Assembly: GCA_035936415.1 (NCBI GenBank)
Contig: DASYWD010000051.1
Location: forward strand, 1 to 33,436
Direction of reading: 5' to 3'
DNA length: 33,436 bases
Source: Longimicrobiaceae bacterium
Lineage (GTDB): Bacteria; Gemmatimonadota; Gemmatimonadetes; Longimicrobiales; Longimicrobiaceae
Shown here piece after piece: positions 22,340 to 30,812 of this stretch. Numbering within the stretch: position 1 is the stretch's first letter; each line of letters opens with the position of its first letter. A program made the position numbers and the translations under genes. The notes under the pieces were generated by a model. That model saw only the letters and a list, made by a program, of their open reading frames with translations. It did not search any database and was not told where the DNA came from.

Positions 22340-23205
22340 GCTCCGGCGCCCCGGCGTACAACGACGTGCTCCGCTTCGAGCGCGGAGGGACGCTCACCGA
22401 CCGCGCCCACCGGCTGCTGGAGCGAGGACCGCTCGACACCGCGGTCCTCGCCTCCCAGGTGCTGGGGATCTCCGGCGACCCGCGCGCGGCGGCGGGCGCG
22501 GTGTTCGCGCTGCTGGGCACCGATCCGCGCTTCACCGTCTCGCCGGAGGGCGTCTGGTCGCTCGGGGCCGCCGCGCTCCCCCGCCGGCTCCTCCGCGAGG
22601 AGCGCTTCGTGGTGGTGGACGTGGAGACCACCGGCGGCGCACCGGGGAGCGGGCACCGCGTCACCGAGATCGCCGCGGTGTGCGTGGAGGGCGGGGAGAT
22701 CCGCGAGACCTTCTCCACCCTGGTGAACCCGGGGCGGCGCATCCCCTCGATGATCGTCTCGCTGACCGGGATCACCGACCGGATGGTGGCGGACGCTCCC
22801 CGCTTCGGCCAGGTGGCCGATCGGGTGCTCCCGCTGCTGGAGGGGCGCGTCTTCGTCGCCCACAATGCCCCGTTCGACTGGCGCTTCGTCTGCGCGGAGC
22901 TGGAGCGCGCCACCGGGATGCTCCCGGTGGGGCGGCAGCTCTGCACGGTGAAGCTGGCGCGCAAGCTCCTGCCGCAGCTCCCCTCCCGCTCGCTGGACGG
23001 GCTGGCCCTCTACTACGGGCTGGAGATCGAGTCCCGCCACCGGGCGCTGGACGATGCCGTCGCCACGGCGAAGGTGCTCCTCCGCTTCCTGGACGTGCTG
23101 GAAGAGCGCGGAGTCGTGGACTGGGACGGGATGGACGTCTTCCTCGGCAGGCGGACGCCGCGCCGGAAGCGCACCGCCACCCCCCGCTCCATGGACTCCG
23201 CGTGA
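22336..23205 (+). CDS. Winged-helix-like domain fused to DEDDh 3'-5' exonuclease (PolC/epsilon type)
   Basis: A 289-aa nuclease of the DnaQ superfamily. The exonuclease domain (~90-265) has D95-V-E97-T-T-G, HNAPFDWRF and H235-RALD-D240, the complete DEDDh set. It is therefore likely active as a proofreading or DNA-repair exonuclease. Residues ~15-75 (RAHRLLERGPLDTAVLASQVLG...DPRFTVSPEGVWSL) resemble a HARE-HTH or similar winged-helix fold, which is not part of the standard epsilon subunit. The C-terminus is basic (TPRRKRTATPRS), suiting nucleic-acid contact. The start is GTG at 22336 by overlap; there is no polymerase domain, so this is not PolC itself. Confidence 0.88.
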   Translation: MSSGAPAYNDVLRFERGGTLTDRAHRLLERGPLDTAVLASQVLGISGDPRAAAGAVFALLGTDPRFTVSPEGVWSLGAAALPRRLLREERFVVVDVETTGGAPGSGHRVTEIAAVCVEGGEIRETFSTLVNPGRRIPSMIVSLTGITDRMVADAPRFGQVADRVLPLLEGRVFVAHNAPFDWRFVCAELERATGMLPVGRQLCTVKLARKLLPQLPSRSLDGLALYYGLEIESRHRALDDAVATAKVLLRFLDVLEERGVVDWDGMDVFLGRRTPRRKRTATPRSMDSA

Positions 23206-24116
23206 GCGCTGCCGACCTGGCGAGGCTGCACGCGGGCGACCTTCCCCTGGTGCGGACCCGCACCCTGGGCGACCTCCGCATCCACGCGCTGGAGGCGGGG
23301 CTGCAGCGGCTGGACGGCGGCGCCATGTTCGGGGTGGTCCCCAAGCCGCTCTGGGAGCGGCGGATCCCCGCCGACGCGCGGAACCGCATCCCGCTGGCGC
23401 TTCGCTGCCTCCTGGTGGAGACCCCCGACGCGCTGGTGCTGATCGAGACCGGGCTGGGCAACAAGGAGGGGGAGAAGTTCATGGACATCTACGGGGTGGA
23501 GAACGCCGCCGCCCCGGGCTCCGGCGCCGCCGACCGGCTGCCGGAAGCCGTCCGCCACGCCGGCTTCTCCCCGGAGGACGTCGCGGTAGTGGTGAACACC
23601 CACCTCCACTTCGACCACGCAGGGGGGAACACCTTCCGCGACGCGGAGGGCGCCGTGCGGCTGTCCTTCCCCAACGCGCGCTACCACGTGCAGCGCGGCG
23701 AGTGGGAGTGGGCGCACCGCGCCAACGAGCGCACCCAGGCCAGCTACCTCCCGGACAACTTCGTTCCGGTGATGGAGGCCGGCCGGATGGAGCTCATGGA
23801 CGGGGCGGGGGAGATCCTTCCCGGGATCGAGACCGTCCTCACCCCGGGGCACTGCCCCTGGCACCAGTCCGTACTGGTCCGCTCCGGTGGGGAGACGGCG
23901 TGCTTCCTCGCCGACGTGGTCCCCACCATGGCGCACCTGCCGCTCCCCTGGATCATGGGGTACGACGTGGAGCCTCTGGTGACGCTGGAGTCCAAGCGCA
24001 CCCTCCTCCGGCGGGCCGCAGAGGAGCAGTGGCTCCTGGTCTCCACGCACGACCCGGCCACGCCGTGGGGGTACCTGGAGCCGGACGGAAAGGGCGCCGC
24101 ACTGCGGCCGGTCTGA
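23202..24116 (+). CDS. MBL-fold metallo-hydrolase
   Basis: A 304-aa metallo-beta-lactamase-fold hydrolase of unknown substrate. The zinc motif is H134-L-H136-F-D138-H139 with further ligands in TPGHCPWH and FLADVVPT..., and a late His in STHDPATPWG. There is no signal peptide, so it is probably cytosolic. The overall pattern fits the lactonase/glyoxalase-like branch (N-acyl homoserine lactonase relatives share it), but it is also consistent with other esterase or hydrolase roles. The start is GTG at 23202, overlapping the exonuclease stop; the thiolase follows after 37 bp. Confidence 0.87.
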   Translation: MSAADLARLHAGDLPLVRTRTLGDLRIHALEAGLQRLDGGAMFGVVPKPLWERRIPADARNRIPLALRCLLVETPDALVLIETGLGNKEGEKFMDIYGVENAAAPGSGAADRLPEAVRHAGFSPEDVAVVVNTHLHFDHAGGNTFRDAEGAVRLSFPNARYHVQRGEWEWAHRANERTQASYLPDNFVPVMEAGRMELMDGAGEILPGIETVLTPGHCPWHQSVLVRSGGETACFLADVVPTMAHLPLPWIMGYDVEPLVTLESKRTLLRRAAEEQWLLVSTHDPATPWGYLEPDGKGAALRPV

Positions 24117-24153
24117 AGCCGAAACACGAGCCTGAACCAACGGGACTGCAACG

Positions 24154-25377
<1,224 letters not shown>

Positions 25378-25398
25378 CCCACGGGAGCGAGAGAAGAG

Positions 25399-25971
25399 AT
25401 GAGCACACTTCGGAACACGCTGACGCTGGGCGGCCGCGAGGTCGTCCCCTCCCTCACCCTACGCCGGGTCATCGGCGTGGTGGCCTTCGCCGCCGCGACC
25501 GCCTTCGGCGCGCGGATGGCGCTCCCGCTCCCCGGGACGCCGGTCCCGTTCACGCTGCAGCCGCTCTTCGTGCTGCTGGCGGGTGCGGTGCTGGGGGCGC
25601 GGCTCGGCGCGGCCAGCCAGGCGCTCTACCTGGCCGCGGGGCTGGCGGGGCTCCCGGTCTTCGCGGCCGGGGGCGGCGCGGCGTACCTGCTGGGCCCCAC
25701 CGGGGGGTACCTCATGGCCTACCCGGCCGCCGCCTTCCTGGCGGGCGCCCTCGGGCGCTCCGGGACGCTCCGCGCGCTCCCCGGCCTCCTCGCCGCGCTG
25801 GCGGCGATCTACGCCGGCGGGCTCGCCTGGCTCTCGGTGGTGGGGAGCGTGGACGCGGCGGTCGCCCTCGGGCTGCGGCCCTTCGTCCTCGCGGACCTCG
25901 TGAAGGTCCTCATGGTCGCCCTGGTCATGGGCCGCTTCCGGGACCGCGCCCTTCGGCTCTTCGGGAGCTGA
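25399..25971 (+). CDS. bioY: Biotin transporter BioY
   Basis: A 190-aa membrane S-component that binds and imports biotin, alone or with an ECF module. About five or six hydrophobic segments are seen. Family motifs are PGTPVPFTLQPLFVLLAGAVLG (about 48-69) and LLGPTGGYLMAYPAAAFLAG. The purine-rich GGGAGCGAGAGAAGAG before the ATG provides the ribosome site. No ecfA or ecfT lies nearby. Its place among acyl-CoA genes suggests supply of biotin for acyl-CoA carboxylases, which is inference. Confidence 0.95.
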   Translation: MSTLRNTLTLGGREVVPSLTLRRVIGVVAFAAATAFGARMALPLPGTPVPFTLQPLFVLLAGAVLGARLGAASQALYLAAGLAGLPVFAAGGGAAYLLGPTGGYLMAYPAAAFLAGALGRSGTLRALPGLLAALAAIYAGGLAWLSVVGSVDAAVALGLRPFVLADLVKVLMVALVMGRFRDRALRLFGS

Positions 25972-25984
25972 GGGGCGCTTCCAC

Positions 25985-26980
25985 GTGGAGACCCGGACGG
26001 CGCGGGGTCCCCACGTGGGGGACGAGGGAGTGCGGGGCGCCCTGCTACGAATCTGGGGCGCGGTGTGGAGGATCGGGCTGTACGTGATCGTTTTCGCCGC
26101 CTTCGCCGTCGTGGGGATGGTTATGGCACAGGCGCTGGGCCTCCCGCTGGGAGGGCTGAGCCTGGCGGGGGTCGCGGTCTCGCTCCTGGCGGCGCTCGCC
26201 GCCGCGTGGGTGATGATGTGGGGGGTGGAGCGCCGCCCGTTCGCCTCGCTGGGGTTCCCGCTGGGTCCCGCCGCCGCGCGCGAGTCGCTGGTGGGCACGG
26301 GGATCGGCATGGCGCTCCTGGCGGCCACGGCCGCCCTGATCGCCGCGGCCGGTGGCGCCGTGTGGGGCCCCGACACGGGGACGGTGGGGGGCTGGCTGCG
26401 GTTCGCCGCGTGGACGCTGGTGTTCTTCACGGTGGCCGCCGCGGTGGAGGAGGTCCTCTTCCGGGGGTATCCGTTCCAGGTCCTGGAGCGGGAGGTGGGG
26501 CCCTGGGCGGCGGCGGTGGCGACCGCGCTGGTGTTCGCCCTCGTGCACGCCAACAACCCCAACGTCCGGCCGCTGGGGCTCGCGAATATCTTCCTCGCCG
26601 GGGTGTTGCTGGCGGCCGCGTACCTGCGCACCCGCTCGCTCTGGTTCGCCACGGCGGTGCACATGGGGTGGAACTGGGCCATGGGGACGCTGCTGGACCT
26701 CCCCGTGAGCGGCCTCGAGATCGACACGCCGCTCTACACCGGCGTCTCGACCGGGCCGGACTGGTGGACCGGCGGGAGCTTCGGCCCGGAGGCGGGGCTC
26801 GCCGCCACCCTGGTGCTCACGGCGGGGACGGCGTGGCTCGTCCGCACGCCACACCTGCGCGAATCCCCGGACGTGCGGCGGCTCGGGTTCCTGGCGGAGA
26901 CCCCCTCCCCCGGCCCCTCCCCGCAAGGGGGAGGGGAGCACGGCGATGTCGCTGTGGCGGGCGAGGACGCGCGCGCATGA
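25985..26980 (+). CDS. CPBP-family intramembrane metalloprotease
   Basis: A 331-aa membrane protein of the CAAX protease / bacteriocin-processing (Abi) family. About seven or eight hydrophobic segments are present. The active-site motifs are E155-E156-x3-R160 (VEEVLFRGYPF), LVHANNPN and HMGWNWAMG. The start is GTG at 25985, 13 bp after bioY, with GAGGGG about 10 nt upstream. The last ~30 residues (TPSPGPSPQGGGEHGD...) are encoded by a GC-rich palindromic repeat, so the C-terminal tail is probably an insertion-derived, disordered extension. Substrate unknown. It overlaps the next ATG by ATGA. Confidence 0.9.
   Translation: METRTARGPHVGDEGVRGALLRIWGAVWRIGLYVIVFAAFAVVGMVMAQALGLPLGGLSLAGVAVSLLAALAAAWVMMWGVERRPFASLGFPLGPAAARESLVGTGIGMALLAATAALIAAAGGAVWGPDTGTVGGWLRFAAWTLVFFTVAAAVEEVLFRGYPFQVLEREVGPWAAAVATALVFALVHANNPNVRPLGLANIFLAGVLLAAAYLRTRSLWFATAVHMGWNWAMGTLLDLPVSGLEIDTPLYTGVSTGPDWWTGGSFGPEAGLAATLVLTAGTAWLVRTPHLRESPDVRRLGFLAETPSPGPSPQGGGEHGDVAVAGEDARA
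26903..26940. repeat. GC-rich palindromic repeat inside the CPBP gene 3' end
   Basis: Perfect 9-bp arms CCCCTCCCC (26914-26922) and GGGGAGGGG (26928-26936) with loop GCAAG, preceded by another CCCCCTCCCC. It resembles dispersed intergenic hairpin repeats of GC-rich genomes but here is translated as a Pro/Gly-rich tail. Confidence 0.6.
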
Positions 26981-27345
26981 GCGGCTCCGCGCTCCGGTTC
27001 TGGTTGTGGGCTTTCGGGGTGGCGGCGGCGGTGGCGCTCGCGGCCGCGCTCCTCTTCCCGTTCGAGGCGCTGGGGCTTCGTACGGCGGCCGATCGCGAGC
27101 GGGTCTGGCTGCTGACGGTGTGGACGGCGGGGGTGATGGCCGTGCTCTTCGGGGCCACGGCGCGGATCGGCCAGCCCGGGATCGGGATCCGCGACGTGGA
27201 GGACGCCGGCTCCGTCCGTGGCGCGATGGAGGCCCGGAGGCAGTCGGCGCGGTCCGGCCGGGGACGGGGGCTGGACCTCTGGCTCATCGCCACCGGCGGG
27301 ATCCTGATCGGGATCTACTTCGCCGGGTGGCTGGTGCTGAAATGA
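26977..27345 (+). CDS. Small hypothetical membrane protein (122 aa)
   Basis: No family recognised. Hydrophobic segments at ~6-28, ~42-62 and ~99-121 suggest three membrane helices, with a polar Arg/Gly-rich stretch between the second and third (ARIGQPGIGIRD...RSGRGRG). The start ATG overlaps the CPBP stop by ATGA, implying co-translation with the protease. Ending in a hydrophobic helix and Lys, it resembles small membrane accessory proteins, but no role can be assigned. Confidence 0.72.
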   Translation: MSGSALRFWLWAFGVAAAVALAAALLFPFEALGLRTAADRERVWLLTVWTAGVMAVLFGATARIGQPGIGIRDVEDAGSVRGAMEARRQSARSGRGRGLDLWLIATGGILIGIYFAGWLVLK

Positions 27346-27372
27346 CGACAACGCTTCGGACCGCGACGACGA

Positions 27373-28227
27373 ATGGCTGACATCAGGAAGGTGGCGGTGG
27401 TGGGGGCGGGGACGATGGGCAACGGGATCGTCCACGTGTTCGCCCAGAACGGGTACGACGTGACCATGGTGGACATCGCCGCGGACGCGCTGGAGCGCGC
27501 GCGGGCCACCATCGCCGGCAACATGGACCGGCAGATCAAGAAGGGGGCGTACACCGAGGACGAGAAGGCGGCCGCGCTCGGCCGCATCACCACCGCCACC
27601 GACCCCGCGCAGGGCGTCGCCGGGGCCGACCTGGTGGTGGAGGCCGCCACGGAGAACCGGGACCTCAAGTTCCGCATCTTCCGCGCGCTGGACGAGGCCG
27701 CGCCGGACCACGCCATTCTCGCCACCAACACCTCCTCCATCTCCATCACGGAGATCGCCGCGCAGACCAGGCGCGCCGACCGGGTGATCGGGATGCACTT
27801 CATGAACCCGGTGCCGGTCATGAAGCTGGTGGAGATCATCCGCGGCCTCGCCACCTCCGACGAGACCACGCGCACCGTCGTGGAGACCTCGGAGAAGCTG
27901 GGGAAGACCGTGGCCGAGGCCAACGACTACCCCGGGTTCGTCTCCAACCGGATCCTCATGCCCATGATCAACGAGGCGGTGTTCTGCCTCATGGAGGGTG
28001 TGGCGGACCGGGAGGCCATCGACACGGTGATGAAGCTGGGGATGAACCACCCCATGGGTCCGCTGGCGCTCGCCGACCTGATCGGGCTGGACACCTGCCT
28101 GGCGATCATGCAGGTGCTGCACGACGGGCTGGGCGACGACAAGTACCGGCCCTGCCCGCTGCTCCGGAAGTACGTGGCGGCGGGGAAGCTGGGGCGGAAG
28201 ACGGGCGAGGGCTTCTACACGTACTGA
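27373..28227 (+). CDS. 3-hydroxyacyl-CoA (3-hydroxybutyryl-CoA) dehydrogenase
   Basis: A 284-aa NAD(P)-dependent dehydrogenase that oxidises 3-hydroxyacyl-CoA to 3-ketoacyl-CoA, or the reverse. The N-terminal Rossmann motif is [13 protein letters not shown] (8-20). The catalytic His is H142 in [17 protein letters not shown], with the partner Glu in the [11 protein letters not shown] region. The C-terminal domain has the [16 protein letters not shown] signature. The length matches single-domain Hbd/PaaH/MmgB rather than multifunctional FadB. The thiolase upstream and the acyl-CoA dehydrogenase downstream make a short acyl-CoA pathway; an enoyl-CoA hydratase is missing from the cluster. Confidence 0.94.
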   Translation: MADIRKVAVVGAGTMGNGIVHVFAQNGYDVTMVDIAADALERARATIAGNMDRQIKKGAYTEDEKAAALGRITTATDPAQGVAGADLVVEAATENRDLKFRIFRALDEAAPDHAILATNTSSISITEIAAQTRRADRVIGMHFMNPVPVMKLVEIIRGLATSDETTRTVVETSEKLGKTVAEANDYPGFVSNRILMPMINEAVFCLMEGVADREAIDTVMKLGMNHPMGPLALADLIGLDTCLAIMQVLHDGLGDDKYRPCPLLRKYVAAGKLGRKTGEGFYTY

Positions 28228-28268
28228 CGCCCCGGGCCGGGACCCCGAACAAGGACTGACGCAACGGA

Positions 28269-29405
28269 ATGACGCCGGAACAGCAACAGATACGCGACCT
28301 GGCCCGGGAGTTCGCCGAGAACGAGCTGCGCCCCCGCGCCGAGGAGTGGGACCGCGAGGCGCACTTCCCGCGCGAGGTCGTCGAGAAGCTGGGGGAGCTG
28401 GGGTTCCTGGGGATGCTCCTCCCGGAGGAGTGGGACGGGCTCGCGCTCGACACCCTGTCGTACCTCCTGGCGCTGGAGCAGATCGCCTGGGGCGACGCTT
28501 CCGTGGCCGTGGCGATGGGGGTCCACAACTCGCTCCCCACGCAGATGATCCTGGCGCAGGGGACGGACGCGCAGAAGGAGCGCTTCCTCCGCCCCATGGC
28601 GCGCGGCGAGTGGCTGGGCGGCTTCGCCCTCTCGGAGGCGGACGCCGGCTCCGACGCGGCGTCGCTGTCGGCGCAGGCGACCCGGGCCGACGGCGGGTGG
28701 GTGCTGAACGGCTCCAAGGCCTGGATCACCAACGGCGGCTTCGGCGACGTGATCATCGCCATGTGCCGCACCGATTCGCCCGGCGACCGGAAGGGGGCCA
28801 AGGGGATCGGCGCCTTCATCCTCCGCACCGACATGGAGGGGTACATCGTCGGGAAGAAGGAGGACAAGATGGGGCAGCGGGCCTCCGAGACGGTGGGGAT
28901 CGCCTTCAAGGACCTCTTCGCCCCGGACGACCAGGTGCTCGGGGACCCGTCGCAGGGGTTCATCTACGCCCTGCAGGGCCTGGACAGCGGGCGGATGGGG
29001 ATCGGGGCGCTCGCCCTCGGAATCTCGCAGGCGGCGCTGGAGCACGCCCTCGCCTACGCGGCGGAGCGGAAGCAGTTCGGCACGGCGATCAAGGACTTCC
29101 AGGGGATGCAGTTCAAGCTCGCCGACATGGCGACGCGGATCGAGGCGGCGCGCGGGCTCGTCCTCCGCGCCGCGGCGGCCAAGGACGCGGGCGAGCCGGT
29201 CACGCGCCTGGCCTCCATGGCGAAGCTGTTCGCCACCGAGACGGCCATGTACGTGACCACCCAGGCGGTGCAGGTGTTCGGCGGGTACGGCTACGTCAAG
29301 GAGTACCCGGTGGAGAAGCTGTTCCGCGATGCGAAGGTGACGGAGATCTACGAAGGCACGAGCGAAGTCCAGCGAGTCGTCATCGCTCGCGAGCTGTACC
29401 GCTAG
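28269..29405 (+). CDS. Acyl-CoA dehydrogenase (short/branched-chain type)
   Basis: A 378-aa FAD enzyme that forms the alpha-beta double bond of acyl-CoA and passes electrons to electron-transfer flavoprotein. Family signatures are [30 protein letters not shown], and the C-terminal [35 protein letters not shown] (written here in parts: QVFGGYGY, then YEGTSEVQR). The catalytic base is E362 in IYEGTSE, the position used by short-chain and many medium-chain enzymes; isovaleryl-CoA and long-chain enzymes often place it elsewhere. Substrate length is not certain. The ATG at 28269 is 41 bp after the dehydrogenase stop. Confidence 0.94.
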   Translation: MTPEQQQIRDLAREFAENELRPRAEEWDREAHFPREVVEKLGELGFLGMLLPEEWDGLALDTLSYLLALEQIAWGDASVAVAMGVHNSLPTQMILAQGTDAQKERFLRPMARGEWLGGFALSEADAGSDAASLSAQATRADGGWVLNGSKAWITNGGFGDVIIAMCRTDSPGDRKGAKGIGAFILRTDMEGYIVGKKEDKMGQRASETVGIAFKDLFAPDDQVLGDPSQGFIYALQGLDSGRMGIGALALGISQAALEHALAYAAERKQFGTAIKDFQGMQFKLADMATRIEAARGLVLRAAAAKDAGEPVTRLASMAKLFATETAMYVTTQAVQVFGGYGYVKEYPVEKLFRDAKVTEIYEGTSEVQRVVIARELYR

Positions 29406-29482
29406 GCGGCTCGCCGCCGCAGCCGCGCACGGGCGCGCGGGACCGCGCCCGGGAGACCTTAACCACCCAGAAGGGTCTGAGA

Positions 29483-30538
29483 ATGGAACTGTTTTCGCTC
29501 ATCGGTGAGCACGATCACGAGCAGGTGGTCTTCTGCAACGAGCCGTCGTGCGGCTACAAGGGGATCATCGCGATCCACAACACGACGCTCGGCCCGGCGC
29601 TCGGCGGCACCCGGTTCTGGAACTACAACTCCGACGAGGAGGCGTTCATCGACGCGCTCCGCCTGTCGCGCGGGATGACCTACAAGGCCGCGGTGGCCGG
29701 GCTCAACCTGGGCGGCGGGAAGTCGGTCATCATCGGCGACCCGCGGACCACCCGGCGCGAGGAGATCTTCCGGGCGCACGGGCGCTTCGTGGAGAGCCTC
29801 AAGGGCCGCTACATCACCGCGGAGGACGTGGGCACCTCGGTCACCGACATGGACTACGTCCACATGGAGACGGAGCACGTCACCGGCCGCGGCGACACCT
29901 CGGGCGACCCCTCGCCGGTGACCGCCTTCGGCACCTACCGCGGCATCAAGGCGACGGCGCAGGCCAAGCTCGGCTCCGACGAGCTTTCCGGGAGGCGCGT
30001 CGCCGTGCAGGGGCTGGGACACGTGGGCTACTACCTCTGCCAGTACCTGGCGGGGGAGGGCGCGGAGCTGGTGGTTACCGACATCGACCAGGACCGCATC
30101 AACCGCGTCGTCCACGAGTTCGGCGCGAAGGCGGTGGCGCCAGACGCGATCTACGACGTGGAGGCGGACGTGTACGCCCCCTGCGCGCTGGGCGCCACCG
30201 TGAACGACGCGACGCTGCCGCGCCTCAACGTGTCGATGGTCGCGGGCGCGGCCAACAACGTGCTCGCCGAGGAGCGCCACGGCGACATGCTCCACGAGCG
30301 CGGGATCCTGTACGCGCCCGACTACGTGATCAACGCGGGTGGGCTGATCAACGTGTACGGCGAGCTGAACGGGTGGAGCGCGGAGCGCGCCATGCGCAAG
30401 GCGGGCGAGATCTACGGCACCCTCATCCAGCTGTACGAGCTGGCGCGGGAGACGGGGATTCCCACCTACCAGGCCGCCGACCGCATCGCCGAGCGCCGCA
30501 TCGACGCCATCGGCAAGATCCAGCGTACCTGGGTCTGA
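29483..30538 (+). CDS. ldh: Leucine dehydrogenase (Glu/Leu/Phe/Val dehydrogenase family)
   Basis: A 351-aa NAD-dependent amino-acid dehydrogenase that deaminates leucine, valine and isoleucine to 2-oxo acids. The catalytic K80 in [14 protein letters not shown] matches Lys80 of Bacillus leucine dehydrogenase. The NAD site is [15 protein letters not shown], and CALGATVND and [11 protein letters not shown] are family motifs. The length fits leucine rather than glutamate dehydrogenase (~420 aa). The ATG at 29483 follows a 77-bp spacer with two GC-rich hairpins, so its expression may differ from the genes upstream. It is followed by a 34-bp palindrome. Confidence 0.92.
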   Translation: MELFSLIGEHDHEQVVFCNEPSCGYKGIIAIHNTTLGPALGGTRFWNYNSDEEAFIDALRLSRGMTYKAAVAGLNLGGGKSVIIGDPRTTRREEIFRAHGRFVESLKGRYITAEDVGTSVTDMDYVHMETEHVTGRGDTSGDPSPVTAFGTYRGIKATAQAKLGSDELSGRRVAVQGLGHVGYYLCQYLAGEGAELVVTDIDQDRINRVVHEFGAKAVAPDAIYDVEADVYAPCALGATVNDATLPRLNVSMVAGAANNVLAEERHGDMLHERGILYAPDYVINAGGLINVYGELNGWSAERAMRKAGEIYGTLIQLYELARETGIPTYQAADRIAERRIDAIGKIQRTWV

Positions 30539-30558
30539 TCGGCCGCGGCGGAAAGGGA

Positions 30559-30592
30559 GGGGGAAGGCCCCTGGATCCAGGGGCCTTCCCCC
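30559..30592. terminator. 34-bp perfect palindrome, likely terminator of the arcA-ldh run
   Basis: The left arm 30559-30575 (GGGGGAAGGCCCCTGGA) is exactly complementary to 30576-30592, giving a stem of about 15 bp around a GATC loop. It lies 21 bp after the ldh stop. The next bases are GTCTCTCC, not a T tract, so termination efficiency is uncertain. Confidence 0.7.
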
Positions 30593-30623
30593 GTCTCTCC
30601 CCGCACCCCGCCGCATGATGCCC

Positions 30624-30653
30624 TTGCTTTAGTGCGGCTCTCCCCTTTATCCT
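30624..30653 (+). promoter_or_regulatory. Probable promoter of the TonB-dependent receptor
   Basis: -35 TTGCTT (30624-30629), 18-bp spacer, -10 TATCCT (30648-30653). The start near 30660 leaves a leader of about 150 nt with small hairpins (CCCGGAC/GTCCGGG; TCCCG/CGGGA). No Fur box or cobalamin riboswitch element was recognised in it. Confidence 0.55.
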
Positions 30654-30812
30654 AGAGCGTCTTACGGCCCGGACACTCCCGTTCCGCGTCCTCCGCGGGC
30701 GGTCCGGGGCCGCAACCGCACCTTCGGCGCGTCCGCGCCGCCGTTTCTTCCGGCCGTCCTCAGCAGTCCCGTACCGGGAACCCTTCCCGCGTCCCCCATC
30801 CGGAGGTATTGC

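Noticed and set aside
29406-29482. GC-rich hairpins before ldh as a terminator ending the upstream operon
   Set aside because: Stems of about 5-7 bp without T tract, in a 77-bp spacer between functionally related genes; evidence too weak to split the transcript.
30654-30812. Cobalamin or other riboswitch before the TonB-dependent receptor
   Set aside because: Small hairpins are present but no conserved B12-box or other known aptamer core could be recognised.
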